Source: CALZJC01 sp963781065 (GTDB taxonomy: Bacteria; Acidobacteriota; Thermoanaerobaculia; Multivoradales; JAHEKO01). Taken from it: a stretch of 64,000 nt of DNA. Position numbers and translations under genes: made by a program. Of the stretch, positions 45,446 to 56,839 are shown in pieces (the first letter of the stretch is position 1; the number at the start of each line of letters is the position of its first letter). The stretch lies in the NCBI GenBank assembly GCA_963781065.1, contig CAWAET010000003.1, positions 167,665 to 231,664 on the forward strand. Reading direction: 5' to 3'. The notes under the pieces were generated by a model. That model was not told the DNA's origin, searched no databases, and saw only the letters and a list, made by a program, of their open reading frames with translations.

Positions 45446-47731
45446 ATGCCGTCCGTTCGCCAGAGCTCCCGGAAGGTCCGCCGGCTGGCGGTGTCGGCGG
45501 CTTGGCTGGTGCTGGCCGCGCTCGCCCCCGCCACGGCGCAGGAGACGAGCCCGGCCGAGGCCGGCGCGCCGCGGCGCCAGCCGGCGGTCTACGAGATCCG
45601 CCGAGCCAGCTCCCGGATCGTGGTCGACGGCGTGCTCGACGAGCCGGCGTGGGAGAGCGCCCTGACCCTGCGGCTCGAGGTCGAGACCCGGCCGGCCGAG
45701 AACGGTGCGCCGCCGGTCGCGACCGAGTGCCTGGTGACCTACGACGACGATCGGTTCTACGCCGCCTTTCGCGCCTTCGACCCCGAGCCGGCGGCGATCC
45801 GGGCCCACCTGCAGGATCGCGACACGATCTTCGGCGACGACATGGTGGGCTTCAAGTTGGATCCCTTCAACGATGAGCGGCGCGCCTTCCAGTTCTTCGT
45901 CAACCCGCTGGGGGTGCAGTTCGACAGCCTGGAGGACGATGTCTCGGGCCGCGAGGACAACTCCTGGGATGTCATCTGGAGCTCGCGCGGCCGGATCACC
46001 GACCAGGGCTACGTCGTCGAGATCGCGGTGCCCTTTCATCAGCTGCGCTTCCCGAAAGGCGCCGGCGTCCAGACCTGGGGCTTCGACGCCGTGCGCTTCT
46101 ATCCGCGCGGCCACACCCATCGCCTCGCCCTGCAGCCGGTCGACCGCGACATCCCGTGCCAGATCTGCCAGATCTCCAAGGTGCGGGGCCTCGAGGGGAT
46201 CACCCCGGGGCGCAACATCGAGCTGGTGCCGACCCTCACCTCCAGCCGCACCGACGAGCGGCAGGGGTTCCCCGCGGGGCCGCTCACCGAAGGCAGCGTC
46301 GCCTCCGATCTCGGGCTCACCGGACGCTGGGGGGTGACCCCGAACCTGACCCTCAACGCTGCCGTGAATCCGGATTTCTCCCAGGTCGAGGCCGACAGCG
46401 CGCAACTCGACGTCAACAACCGATTCGCGTTGTTCTTCCCCGAGAAGAGGCCGTTCTTTCTCGAGGGCGCCGATTACTTCTCGACCCCGCTCGACGCGGT
46501 CTTCACCCGCAACGTCGCCGATCCCTCCTGGGGGGCCAAGCTGACCGGCAAGCAGGGGCCCAATGTGATGGGCGTCTTCGTCGCCCGCGACGAGTTGACC
46601 AACCTCGTCTTCCCGGGCAGCACCGGCTCTCGCAGCACCTCCCTCGACCTCGAGTCGACCGATGCCGTGCTGCGCTACCGCCGTGACCTCGGCGAGGCAT
46701 CGGCCCTGGGCGTGCTGCTGACCAGCCGCGCTGGCGACGGCTACGACAACCGTGTCGCGGGTGTCGACGGCCTGTGGCGCTTCGGCGAGTCGAACTCGGT
46801 CCGCTTCCAGAGCCTGACGTCGCGGACCGAGTATCCGCTCGCGGTGGCCGCCGACTTCGAGCAGCCGAGCGGCGCTTTCACCGGCCGCGCGCACCAGATC
46901 GCCTACGAGCACGACGCCCGCGAGTGGGACTGGTACGCGGAGTACACCGACATCGGCCGCGACTTTCGCGCCGACATGGGTTTCCTGCCGCGCGGCGACT
47001 ACACCCTGCTTGTCGGCGGCCTGGTCCGGACCTGGTGGGGCGACGAGGACGATTGGTTCACCGAGGTCCGGCTGGGCGGCGACTGGGACCTGACCGAGGA
47101 CCAGTCGGGCCAGCTGGTCGAGGAGGAGCTCGAGGTCAACCTCAACGTCGGCGGCCCGCGCCAGTCCTGGTTCTGGCTCGGCCTCGGCACTCGCGACCAG
47201 TTCTTCAACGGGATCGACTTCGACGACCAGGTCTTCTACAACACCTGGGTCGAGGCTCGGCCCAGCGGCGCCTTCTGGTTCGCCATGTACACCGGCTACC
47301 GCGAGGCCATCGATTTCGCCAACACCCGACCGGGGAAGCAGTTTCTGTGGGAGCCCAGCGTGCGGCTCAACCTGGGCCTGCGGCTGAAGCTCAACCTGGA
47401 CCACGAACTGCAGCGCTTCGAGGTCGACGAGGGCACCCTGTTCGAGGCCAACCTGACCCAGCTGCGGCTGGTCTACCAGTTCAACGTGCGCACCTTCGTG
47501 CGCACGATCCTCCAGTACCGCGACGTCGTCCGCGACCCGGAGCTGTACCGCGAAGACGTGGACGCGGTGACCGAGCGGCTGTTCACCCAGCTGCTCTTCT
47601 CCTACAAGCTCAACCCGCAGACGGTGCTGTTCGTCGGCTACGCCGACAACCGCGAGGGCGACGCGCGGGTCGACCTCACCGAGCGCAACCGGACGCTGTT
47701 CTTCAAGTTCGGCTACGCCTTCGTGCTGTAG
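45446..47731 (+). CDS. DUF5916-type outer-membrane protein with N-terminal CBM9-like domain
   Basis: A 761-residue protein with a signal peptide (Arg/Lys start then AVSAAWLVLAALAPATAQ). Residues about 35-250 look like a carbohydrate-binding family-9-type sandwich (IVVDGVLDEPAWESA, DRFYAAFRAFDP). The remainder has beta-barrel strands and ends FKFGYAFVL, like DUF5916 outer-membrane proteins. Members are often predicted surface hydrolase or binding proteins. ATG 45446 is chosen; a GTG six bases earlier is equal in frame. Confidence 0.82.
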   Translation: MPSVRQSSRKVRRLAVSAAWLVLAALAPATAQETSPAEAGAPRRQPAVYEIRRASSRIVVDGVLDEPAWESALTLRLEVETRPAENGAPPVATECLVTYDDDRFYAAFRAFDPEPAAIRAHLQDRDTIFGDDMVGFKLDPFNDERRAFQFFVNPLGVQFDSLEDDVSGREDNSWDVIWSSRGRITDQGYVVEIAVPFHQLRFPKGAGVQTWGFDAVRFYPRGHTHRLALQPVDRDIPCQICQISKVRGLEGITPGRNIELVPTLTSSRTDERQGFPAGPLTEGSVASDLGLTGRWGVTPNLTLNAAVNPDFSQVEADSAQLDVNNRFALFFPEKRPFFLEGADYFSTPLDAVFTRNVADPSWGAKLTGKQGPNVMGVFVARDELTNLVFPGSTGSRSTSLDLESTDAVLRYRRDLGEASALGVLLTSRAGDGYDNRVAGVDGLWRFGESNSVRFQSLTSRTEYPLAVAADFEQPSGAFTGRAHQIAYEHDAREWDWYAEYTDIGRDFRADMGFLPRGDYTLLVGGLVRTWWGDEDDWFTEVRLGGDWDLTEDQSGQLVEEELEVNLNVGGPRQSWFWLGLGTRDQFFNGIDFDDQVFYNTWVEARPSGAFWFAMYTGYREAIDFANTRPGKQFLWEPSVRLNLGLRLKLNLDHELQRFEVDEGTLFEANLTQLRLVYQFNVRTFVRTILQYRDVVRDPELYREDVDAVTERLFTQLLFSYKLNPQTVLFVGYADNREGDARVDLTERNRTLFFKFGYAFVL

Positions 47732-47798
47732 CGCAGGAAGGCCTCGCGCCCTCAGCCGGCTCGAGCGGGTGAGAGCCGGTGAATGAGACCGCCGGGTG

Positions 47799-49174
<1,376 letters not shown>

Positions 49175-49178
<4 letters not shown>

Positions 49179-51940
49179 GCGCGCTCCGCGCCGGGGTGGA
49201 AGCGGGGCAACTCGACCACGAACCGGCTGCCCTCGCCGGGGCGGCTGACGACCCGGATGTCGCCCTCGTGGCGCCGCACGATGTTGTGGCTGATCGCCAG
49301 TCCGAGCCCGGTGCCGCCGGCCCCCTGTCGTGTGGAGTAGAACGGCTCGAACAGGCGCTCGAGGTCTTCGGCGGTGATGCCGGGGCCGGTGTCTTCCACG
49401 GCGAGCCAGACCCACCGCTGGCTGGCGCTGATGGAGACGGTCAAATCGCTGCCCTCGCGGCCGGTCATCGCCTCGATGGCGTTGAGCACCAGGTTGGTCA
49501 GCACCTGCTCGAGCTCGCCGCCGCTGCCCTCGATCAGGATCTCGTCAGCGTCGGCCGGCGGCTGCCAGTGCAGGGTCACGCCCGCCGCTCGGATGCGCTC
49601 GATGAGAAGCTCGAGAGTCTCGTCGACCATCTCCGACAGCGTCAGCCGGGTGCGAACCTTCGGTCGGTCCCGGGCCAGCTCGAGCAGGTTGTTGACGATG
49701 CGGGCGGCGCGGAAGGTCTGCTTCTCCACCTTCTTGAGCAGCGCGTGGCGCGGGTCGCTGGCCTCGGTTCCGGCGAGCAGCATCTGGGCGTAGCTCGAGA
49801 TGCCGGTGATCGGCGTGTTCACCTCGTGCGCCACGCCGGCGGCCAGCATGCCGAGCGAGACCAGGCGCTCTTTCTCCTGGAGCGCGGTCTCCATCGCCAC
49901 GCGGTCGCTGATGTCCTGCACCAGCACGACCCTGCGGCCGTCATCGGCGCCCGTCTGAAGCGGCGCCACGCTGACCTGCAGATGGCGCCGGCCACCGTCG
50001 GCGTGGCCGAAGGCGACCTCTCGAATGCCCTCGCTGGGGGCAGGTAGCGGAGTGATCGGCAGGACCTCGGACAACGGCTGTCCGGCGGCGTTGTCGGTGC
50101 CCGCGATCTGGGTGAACGCCTGGTTGGCGGACAGCACCACCTCGCTGCCGTCGATCACCGCGATGCCGGCCGGCGAGGCGTCGAAGATCCGCTGGCTGAA
50201 GCGCTGCAGCCGCACCACCTCGTCGAGCCGGCGGTGGACCTCGTCGAGCAGCTCGGCGTTTTCGATCGCCAGCGTGGCCTGGTTGAGCAGGTTGCGCACC
50301 AGGTCTTCGTCGTCGCTCGACAGCGGCACCTCGTCGTCTTTGTAGCCGGCGATCAGCAGGCCGATCCGCTTGCTGCGCAGCTGCATCGGGAAGGCGTAGC
50401 GGTAGCCGGCGGTGTAGAGCTCCTGCAGCGGGCTTTCGACCTCACCCGGCAGCTCGACGCCGCTCAAGCTGGCGACCTCGGCCTGCCAGATGTCGTCGGC
50501 AACCCGGTCGGCGGCGATCGGCGAGCTCGGGGCCGCGCGCGGCATCAGCGGCACCAACTCTCCGCCGTGCAGCAGCAGCAGGTTGGCCGGACTGATGTCG
50601 AGACCGGCTTCGAGGCTGTCCACCAGCGTCGTGCACAGGCTGTCCAGGTCGCGCAGCTCCAGCAGGTCGCGCCCGGCCTGGGACAGCGCCCGCCGTTTGG
50701 CGAACCGGCTGCCGTACTGCAGCCGTTCGAGCGAGCTGCTGACGCTGCGCCGGACCGGCAGCATCATGCCGGCGATCATCAGACCCGAGACGAACGACAG
50801 CAGGTTGCGCGCCAGGACCGTCTCGTCCGGCAGCATGCGGTTGATCGTCAGGTTGGCGAGCGAGAAACCGATGACGCCGACCAGCACGGTCAGGCTGAGC
50901 GACGCCGCGTTGCGCACCAGGATGCCGATGTCCCACAGCTTGTAGCGCAGGATGGCGTAGGCGAAGGTCAGCGGCACCAGGCCGAGCGGCATCACCGCCA
51001 GCGCCGCGAGCGGCCCGGGCAGCTGCGAGCCGAGCACGTACGGCAGCGCGTAGAACAGCGCGAAAGGGAGATAGCCGCCGACCATGCCGACCGCTACCCA
51101 GGTCGCCTGGCGGTGCCGCTCGGCCTGCTGGTCGCGCCGCCCCAGCCGCCAGATCAGCATCGCCGCCGCCGCCAGCCCGAAGATCGCCAGGTGGAAAAGC
51201 TCGAGCCGGTCGAGCATGGCGATGGCGCCGGCGATCCGGCCGCCAAACAGCCAGCGGCCGTTGAGGACGACCAGGTCGGCTTGCATCACCAGCAAGAAGA
51301 CGGCCGGGAGGTAGAAGAAGGGCACCGCCGGCCGCAGCCGCTTCGAAACCGCTGGGAAGATCACGAACAGGTGCAGCGTCAGCGGCGCCAGCAGCACCCG
51401 GGCCACCTCCTCCAAAAGGAACAGGCCCTTGCCGGCGAGGTCGAACGGGGCGCGCGCCGAGAGGATGTAGACCAGCGCCGAGACCAGACACCAGAAGTAG
51501 AAGACCCGTGCCGGCCGCCGCCGATCCCGCAGCAGGGTATAGAGGCCGATCGCCAGATAGCTGGCGCCGATCAGGGCGAGCACCAGATAGGCCCAGTCGA
51601 TGGTCAGCGGCGGCAGGGCGTGGACCACCTCGGTCACCGTGCCGTCGCGCAGAATCAGCAGCTCGCTGCTCGCCCGGCGGCGCAGCGCCTCCTCGAGCTC
51701 GGCGACGCGGCCGTAGCCCTCGCCGTCGATCTGCAGGATGCGGTCTCCGGGCAGCACCTCGACCCCGGGCTCCACCGCCGTCACCAGCCAGGAGCCTTGC
51801 TGCGCCTCGACCTCGAAGCCGATCGGCTGGAAGCCGGCCATCGTGCGCAGCAGGCTGGCGCCGCCCGCCACCACCACCACCGCCGCCAACAGCACTGCCG
51901 TCAACAGACGGGCCACGGCAGTGGTGCGAGTCTCGGTCAT
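49175..51940 (-). CDS. Multidomain membrane histidine kinase (PDZ-like, membrane, GAF, PAS, HisKA, HATPase)
   Basis: A 921-residue kinase. An N-terminal helix precedes a PDZ-like region with GDRILQIDGEGYG (about 65-78). Seven or eight hydrophobic segments follow to about 370. Then come a GAF-like region (about 400-560), a PAS domain (about 580-690), HisKA with His in GVAHEVNTPITG, and HATPase with EDTGPGITAED and GTGLGLA. The architecture resembles PrsK-like kinases that pair with sigma54 regulators. It is the cognate sensor of the adjacent regulator. Confidence 0.9.
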
Positions 51941-51968
51941 CGGAGCGCCCCGGGGAGCCCTCTTTCAA

Positions 51969-51986
51969 GAAGCAGGATGCGTGCCA
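51969..51986 (-). promoter_or_regulatory. Candidate sigma54 (-24/-12) promoter for the kinase operon
   Basis: The minus strand reads TGGCACGCATCCTGCTTC, matching TGGCACGN4TTGCW with one change and the required GG-N10-GC spacing. The GC lies about 30 bases before the kinase ATG, leaving a plausible leader. The operon encodes a sigma54 activator with GAFTGA, so autoregulation is likely. A chance match is possible but the context supports it. Confidence 0.6.
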
Positions 51987-51992
51987 CGGAAT

Positions 51993-52092
51993 CGGTTCCT
52001 TGAACCGCCGAAAAGTCCTCAAGCGCAGGGGCTTTGGCGACCCGGCGTCCAGCAAGTTGAATCTTATCCAACGGGATGGATTCAAGGAACCG
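51993..52092. promoter_or_regulatory. Two copies of a palindromic operator upstream of the sigma54-like promoter
   Basis: 51993-52007 is a perfect 6-3-6 palindrome, CGGTTCCTTGAACCG. 52078-52092 read on the minus strand is CGGTTCCTTGAATCC, the same site with two changes. They lie about 30 and 120 bases upstream of the inferred start site. Such placement suits an NtrC-type activator or another dimeric regulator. This is an inference from sequence spacing. Confidence 0.55.
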
Positions 52093-52172
52093 CGCGGAAA
52101 ATCTGTGGAAAAACGCAGCAGGAGGCCTAAGCTGTCACGCAGCAGGAGGCTTCAGCAGTCTTCAGCAGTCTT

Positions 52173-52243
52173 GCCAAGCTGAGTCAACGACTCGGCTTGG
52201 CTGACACCTGAAGCCTCGCAGCCCATCCGGGCTGCAAGGCTTC
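52173..52243 (-). terminator. Two tandem hairpins after the minus-strand outer-membrane gene
   Basis: The first hairpin adjacent to the gene pairs 52210-52224 with 52229-52243, 15 bases with one mismatch. The second pairs 52173-52185 with 52189-52201 around loop AAC, 13 bases with one wobble. No long U tract follows on the minus strand, so if this is a terminator it is structural or Rho-assisted. The structures also sit in the divergent upstream region of the kinase operon. Confidence 0.5.
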
Positions 52244-54116
52244 AAAACTTGACGGCCAGGCCACCAGTCACGCGCCGGCGCAACTCGTCGGGGTCGTCGT
52301 ACTGGCGGCCGGAGGGCAGCGAGCCGCGGCTGAACTCCATGTTGAGCTGCAGCGCCAGGTCCGAGGCCATCGCTTCGAGGATGTCCAGATCCTGCGTCAC
52401 CATCACCTGCAGCCGTTCCAGGGACTGGTCGTTCTCGGCGCGGCGTCGGGTCGTGCCCACCGGGCTGAGGTTCTGGGCCAGGTGGTGGAAGGACAGGAAG
52501 AGGCCCGTCGAGGTGCGCTCGAACTGGGTGTCGATCGAGGTGACCAGGTAGCGCACCTCGTTCTCGTGCGGCACCTGGTGGGTGTTGAGCAGGACGCCGC
52601 CGCCACCTGCCGCCAGGTTCGACTCCATCCGCGCATGGATGCCGGGTGCCAGCCGCCGCTCCATTTCGAAGGTCAGCTCGGGCAGGACGTCGCCGTCCAC
52701 GAGATAGATGCTCTCGAAGAAGTTGTAGAAGTCGCGATCGAAGTAGAGGCGCAGGGTCTCGGCGAACTGCCGGTGGGTGGCGCCGACGCTCAGCTTGCTG
52801 TCCTCGTCCTGGCGCGCGACGAAGAGCCGGTAACAAAGCTCCTCACCCTGCTCGCAGTGGTCGCCGTCGCCGAAGTAGGCCGGCGCGAAGTCGATCAGCT
52901 CGTACTGGTTCTCGCCGTCGGCGCGGAGCCGGCTGCTGACCGAGCTGCCGGCCTGCCACGACTGGCCCAGCTGCAGCACGACGCCGCCGCGCGGCGTCAG
53001 CCACACCGAGCCGTCGCGGAGGGTCGAGTAGAGGCCGTACTCGAGCAGCACGCCGGGGCTGATCTGCAACCCGCCACGGCCAAAGATGTCGAGCTGTTCG
53101 CGCGGCAGGATCAGGCCCTGCTCGTTGGCGTAGTCACCCTCGCGCTCGTGGTATCGGAAGCCGGTCTCCAGGCTGGTCCGCTCGGTCAAGGGGGTGGCGT
53201 AGGAGCCCTGGAGGCGCCACGAGCGCGAGGCGGTCGGGATGCCCAGCGGCGCCCAGATGCCGAAGCCGTAGAAGTTGTTCTCGGCGGTGTACTGCGCTTC
53301 CAGGGTCGTCGACCGGCCCTCGCCCAGCGGCTGCGACCAGCTGACCCGGTGGCTTTCCAGGTCGATCACGTCGAGCGCGCGGCCGCCCATGTCGAGGCGG
53401 TTGCTGGTCGTTGAGACCTGCACCATCGAATTGCTTCGACCCTCGACGTTGAAGGTGACCTGCTGCGTGCTGCCGTTGAGCGCGCCGCCGAAGTCGACCG
53501 GCTGGAGCTCGCTGAAGTCGCCTTCCAGGTCGAGCCTGAGATCGCGGATCTCGCCGCTCAGGTCCACCCGGCCGCCGGTGAGCTGGCCACCGCCGTCGGG
53601 CAGCCCGCCGTCGATGCCGGTCAGGGCCTGCAGCCGCGTCCGGAGCTGGAGCGCGGCCGGCGGCGCTCCGGCCGCCAGGGCGGCCTCGCCGATCAGGCCG
53701 ATCTCGCGCAGGATGTCGGGCGGGACCTGCTCGCGGACCGACCAGAAGCCGGCGGCCGCCGCCACACCCGGCCGCTCCTCGACCAGCTGGACGTCGATCC
53801 ACTGCCGCTTGCCGGACGAGCTGCGAGTCAGCTTGACGATCGCCGGCAGGAAGCCGGCCTTGGCGGCGATGATCTTGTACAGGCCGGCGGGCAGCTGCTC
53901 GAACAGAAAGCGGCCCTGCTCGTCGGTGACGCCGCGCCACAGCTTGAGGTCGCCGAGCTGATAGGCGTAGACCGCCGCCGCGGCGAGCGGAGCCGCGCCG
54001 CCGCTGACCCGGCCGGCCACCGCGCCCGGCTCGACCAGCCCATCGCCATGGGCAACGCCCGCCGTCGCCAGTAGCGGCAGCAGGAGGAGCGCGGCGATGC
54101 GCCTGGGTGTAGACAT
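52242..54116 (-). CDS. Outer-membrane barrel with N-terminal carboxypeptidase-regulatory-like domain
   Basis: A 624-residue protein starting MSTPRRIAALLLLP, a signal peptide. Residues about 30-115 resemble a carboxypeptidase D regulatory-like beta-sandwich (GRVSGGAAPLAAAAVYAY, QGRFLFEQLPAGLYKI). A linker and a C-terminal barrel follow, ending GGLAVKF. The domain order recalls TonB-dependent-transporter-like outer-membrane proteins of Acidobacteriota, without a clear plug. It probably binds or moves an external polymer or small molecule; substrate unknown. Confidence 0.75.
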   Translation of the reverse strand: MSTPRRIAALLLLPLLATAGVAHGDGLVEPGAVAGRVSGGAAPLAAAAVYAYQLGDLKLWRGVTDEQGRFLFEQLPAGLYKIIAAKAGFLPAIVKLTRSSSGKRQWIDVQLVEERPGVAAAAGFWSVREQVPPDILREIGLIGEAALAAGAPPAALQLRTRLQALTGIDGGLPDGGGQLTGGRVDLSGEIRDLRLDLEGDFSELQPVDFGGALNGSTQQVTFNVEGRSNSMVQVSTTSNRLDMGGRALDVIDLESHRVSWSQPLGEGRSTTLEAQYTAENNFYGFGIWAPLGIPTASRSWRLQGSYATPLTERTSLETGFRYHEREGDYANEQGLILPREQLDIFGRGGLQISPGVLLEYGLYSTLRDGSVWLTPRGGVVLQLGQSWQAGSSVSSRLRADGENQYELIDFAPAYFGDGDHCEQGEELCYRLFVARQDEDSKLSVGATHRQFAETLRLYFDRDFYNFFESIYLVDGDVLPELTFEMERRLAPGIHARMESNLAAGGGGVLLNTHQVPHENEVRYLVTSIDTQFERTSTGLFLSFHHLAQNLSPVGTTRRRAENDQSLERLQVMVTQDLDILEAMASDLALQLNMEFSRGSLPSGRQYDDPDELRRRVTGGLAVKF

Positions 54117-54249
54117 GTCGGACAACAGTCTAGTACGAGAGAAGTGTAGATAGATGCGCGGGGGGTGTCAATCCGCTTGTCCGGCCCCCTGCACCCTCTC
54201 CACACCCTGTCCGGCCGGTTGGTGACCGTCGCCGGACCAATCTAGCCCA

Positions 54250-55029
54250 TCACGCTCCGCCCGGCGGCGCCATCCGCCGGGCTGCGGCCGGTCGCCGGGC
54301 GGCGGCCACGGCGGCGCACCACGGTGGCGGCTCCCCCAGGCGCTTGAGGGCGGCCGCGGCCTGGTCCAGCGTCGCCCCGGTGGTCGCCACGTCGTCGACG
54401 AGGAGAACCGGCCGGTTGCCGATCTTCGAGGATCGGCGGCCGCGAAAGGCCCGCTCCAGGTTCGCCTGTCGTTGCGACCGGGGCAGCCGGGCCTGTGGCG
54501 GCGTCGGCCGGCGGCGCCGCAGCGCCCGCACCAGCGGCCGGTCGAGGCGCCGCGCCAGGGGCCTGGCGATGCGCTCGGCCTGGTTGTAGCCGCGCGCCAG
54601 CTGGCGCCGCCAGTGAAGCGGCACCGGCACGACCGCCTCGACGGCGCGCAGCTCACCCCCCAGGCAATGCCAGATCTCCTCCGCCAGCTGGGCGCCGAGG
54701 AAGTCGAGGCGGCCGAACTTCAGGGCGTGGATCACCTGCTCGAGCGGCGGCGCGTAGCTCCAGACCGCCAGCAGTCGATCGAAGGCCGGCGGCCGGCGCC
54801 GGCAGCGGCCGCAGAGATAGCCCGCCGGCAGCGCCGCCGCCGCCAGCGGTCGGCCGCAGCCCGAGCAGCGGCGGCCGCGCAGCGCCTCGAGCCGACCTCG
54901 GCAGGGCAGGCAGAGCCCCAGCCACAGGGGGCCGGGGCGGCTCTCCCGCTCGCAGCCGAGACAGATCGGCGGGAAGACGAAATCGAGCACCGCCGTCAGC
55001 GGGCCGCCTGTGATGATCCGCGAGCCCAA
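54250..55029 (-). CDS. ComF-family phosphoribosyltransferase-like protein
   Basis: Up to 259 residues. The N-terminal cysteine cluster (CLGCE, CLPC, CSGCG, CGRC) is the ComF zinc-binding region. The C-terminal PRTase loop is PVLLVDDVATTGATLDQA. ComF relatives take part in DNA uptake or an unclear salvage reaction. The farthest start is TTG; a GTG giving VLDFVFPPICLGC is more like normal ComF N termini. Confidence 0.82.
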   Translation of the reverse strand: MGSRIITGGPLTAVLDFVFPPICLGCERESRPGPLWLGLCLPCRGRLEALRGRRCSGCGRPLAAAALPAGYLCGRCRRRPPAFDRLLAVWSYAPPLEQVIHALKFGRLDFLGAQLAEEIWHCLGGELRAVEAVVPVPLHWRRQLARGYNQAERIARPLARRLDRPLVRALRRRRPTPPQARLPRSQRQANLERAFRGRRSSKIGNRPVLLVDDVATTGATLDQAAAALKRLGEPPPWCAAVAAARRPAAARRMAPPGGA

Positions 55030-55069
55030 CCGTACTCTCCCGTGGAGTAGAGACGGATTCCGCTACCGC

Positions 55070-55075
55070 TATACT
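55070..55075 (+). promoter_or_regulatory. Candidate -10 (TATACT) for the small barrel gene
   Basis: TATACT lies about 34 bases before the ATG at 55109 and just after a run of A+T-richer sequence. No convincing -35 is seen at 17 bases. It sits between the divergent comF gene and the barrel gene. Confidence 0.3.
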
Positions 55076-55108
55076 TGTGTTTCGCCCGCCGCCGCGGCCG
55101 ATCGGAGG

Positions 55109-55663
55109 ATGCGACCCTTGAACAGAACGCTGCTGCTCGCCATCTGTCTGCTGTCTCTCGGTGCCCTGCTGGCTCCCGGTGGCGCCGTTGCGCAGGAAGA
55201 CCAACCGCTCGAAGCGACCCTGCTGTTCGGATTCGGCGGCTCGTTCGACGAAGACCAGAGCGGCCTCGGCAACTCGGGCTACCAGCTCGGGCTGTCGCTG
55301 GGCGTGGCTCGCCGCACCAAGGTGGGCGTGCGGTTCGGCGAGATCGGCTACGACGGCGGCGATGCCATCGGGGTGATTGCGCAGCCGACCTTCAGCTACG
55401 TCACGATCGGCGGCGAGTACACCTTCTCCGAGCGCTACTACGAGTCGGGCGTCTACATGGCCCTTGGCGCCTACCGGCTCGAAGGGCTGCTCGGTGGGCA
55501 GCCCTACGACCAGGCGACCGTGGGCGTGGCCGTCGGCGTGACCGGCGAGTTCGAGATCACCCGGCGGTTCGGCTTCGTGGTCGAGGCCGCAGGCCATTTC
55601 GCGGACTTCGGCCCGGCGCGCTACTTCATCACCTTCCACGGCGGCCTGGCCTACCACTTCTAG
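55109..55663 (+). CDS. Small outer-membrane beta-barrel protein
   Basis: A 184-residue protein with a clear signal peptide (LNRTLLLAICLLSLGALLAPGGAVAQ region) and a mature part of alternating strands, e.g. VIAQPTFSYVTIGGEYTF, ending AYHF. It is a small OmpA/OmpW-size barrel. GGAGG lies directly before ATG at 55109. Function unknown, possibly structural. Confidence 0.75.
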   Translation: MRPLNRTLLLAICLLSLGALLAPGGAVAQEDQPLEATLLFGFGGSFDEDQSGLGNSGYQLGLSLGVARRTKVGVRFGEIGYDGGDAIGVIAQPTFSYVTIGGEYTFSERYYESGVYMALGAYRLEGLLGGQPYDQATVGVAVGVTGEFEITRRFGFVVEAAGHFADFGPARYFITFHGGLAYHF

Positions 55664-55670
55664 ACTCTAG

Positions 55671-56783
55671 TTGGTCTCCACCTCGCAGCCGGACCGGCGC
55701 CGCGCCCTGCTCGTTGGCGTCAGCCTGGGCGCCACGCCGGGCTTCGTGGTTGAAGAGCACCTCGACGAGCTCGCCGAGCTGACCCGCTCGGCCGGTGTCG
55801 AGGTGGTGGGCCGCGCCATCCAGAAGCGGCCGCGCCCCGACGCGCGCACCTTCATCGGCAGCGGCAAGGCGGCCGAGATCCACGCCGCCGCGGACGAGCT
55901 CGGCGCCGACCTGATCGTTTTCGACGACGACCTCTCTCCCGGCCAGGTCAAGAACCTGGAGAAGATCTTCGAAGCCGAGGTCTACGACCGCAGCGCCCTG
56001 ATCCTCGAGATCTTCTTCCAGCGCGCCCGCACCCGCGAGGCCCGCACCCAGGTCGAGCTGGCCCAGCTGACCTACATGCTGCCGCGGCTGACCCGGCGCT
56101 GGACCCATCTGTCGCGGCAGATGGGCGGGATCGGCGGCCGCGGCGGCGAGGGCGAGACCCAGCTCGAGGTCGACAAGCGCATGATGCGCAAGCGGATCGG
56201 CCAGCTCAAGCGCGACCTGGGGAAGATCGAGCGCACCCGCGAAGTGCAGCGGCGCGGCCGCGAGGGGGCGGCGCTGGTGGCCCTGGCGGGCTATACCAAC
56301 GCCGGCAAGTCGACCCTGTTCAACCGCCTGACCCGGGCCGGCGTCAAGGTCGAGGACCGGCTGTTCGCCACCCTCGACTCCAAGCTGAGCCGGGGCGCGC
56401 TGGATCACGACGGCTCGATCGCGGTGTTCAGCGACACCGTGGGCTTCATCCGCAAGCTGCCCCACCACCTGGTGGCCTCGTTCAAGAGCACCCTGGAGGA
56501 GATCGCCAACGCCGGCGTCGTGCTGCACGTCGTCGACCGCAGCCACCCGGGCTGGGAAGAACAGCTGCAGATCGGTCTCGAGGTCCTGGCCGACCTGGGC
56601 GTCGAGACCGGGCGCATCCTGACGGTGTTCAACAAGACCGACCGGCTCGACGGGCATCCCCGCAACGGCGCGGGTGGCGACGGCGGCGAGGCGGTCTGGG
56701 TCTCCGCCCTCACCGGCCACGGCCTGGACGAGCTCAGGACGGTGATCCGAGGCCGGATCGCGGAAACTCGACCCCGCTCCTGA
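55671..56783 (+). CDS. hflX: GTPase HflX
   Basis: A 370-residue GTPase that splits or rescues stalled ribosomes. The N-terminal HflX domain includes RTFIGSGKAAEIH and DDDLSPGQVKNLEK. The glycine-rich GGIGGRGGEGETQLE and G1 motif LAGYTNAGKSTLFN are characteristic, with G4 NKTD. The start is TTG at 55671, with no clear ribosome site, eight bases after the barrel gene stop. Confidence 0.92.
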   Translation: MVSTSQPDRRRALLVGVSLGATPGFVVEEHLDELAELTRSAGVEVVGRAIQKRPRPDARTFIGSGKAAEIHAAADELGADLIVFDDDLSPGQVKNLEKIFEAEVYDRSALILEIFFQRARTREARTQVELAQLTYMLPRLTRRWTHLSRQMGGIGGRGGEGETQLEVDKRMMRKRIGQLKRDLGKIERTREVQRRGREGAALVALAGYTNAGKSTLFNRLTRAGVKVEDRLFATLDSKLSRGALDHDGSIAVFSDTVGFIRKLPHHLVASFKSTLEEIANAGVVLHVVDRSHPGWEEQLQIGLEVLADLGVETGRILTVFNKTDRLDGHPRNGAGGDGGEAVWVSALTGHGLDELRTVIRGRIAETRPRS

Positions 56784-56839
56784 GCTCGGACCTCGGGCCG
56801 CCGAGGGCCTGGAACGGCCGGGTATTCTCCGCAGGCGCC

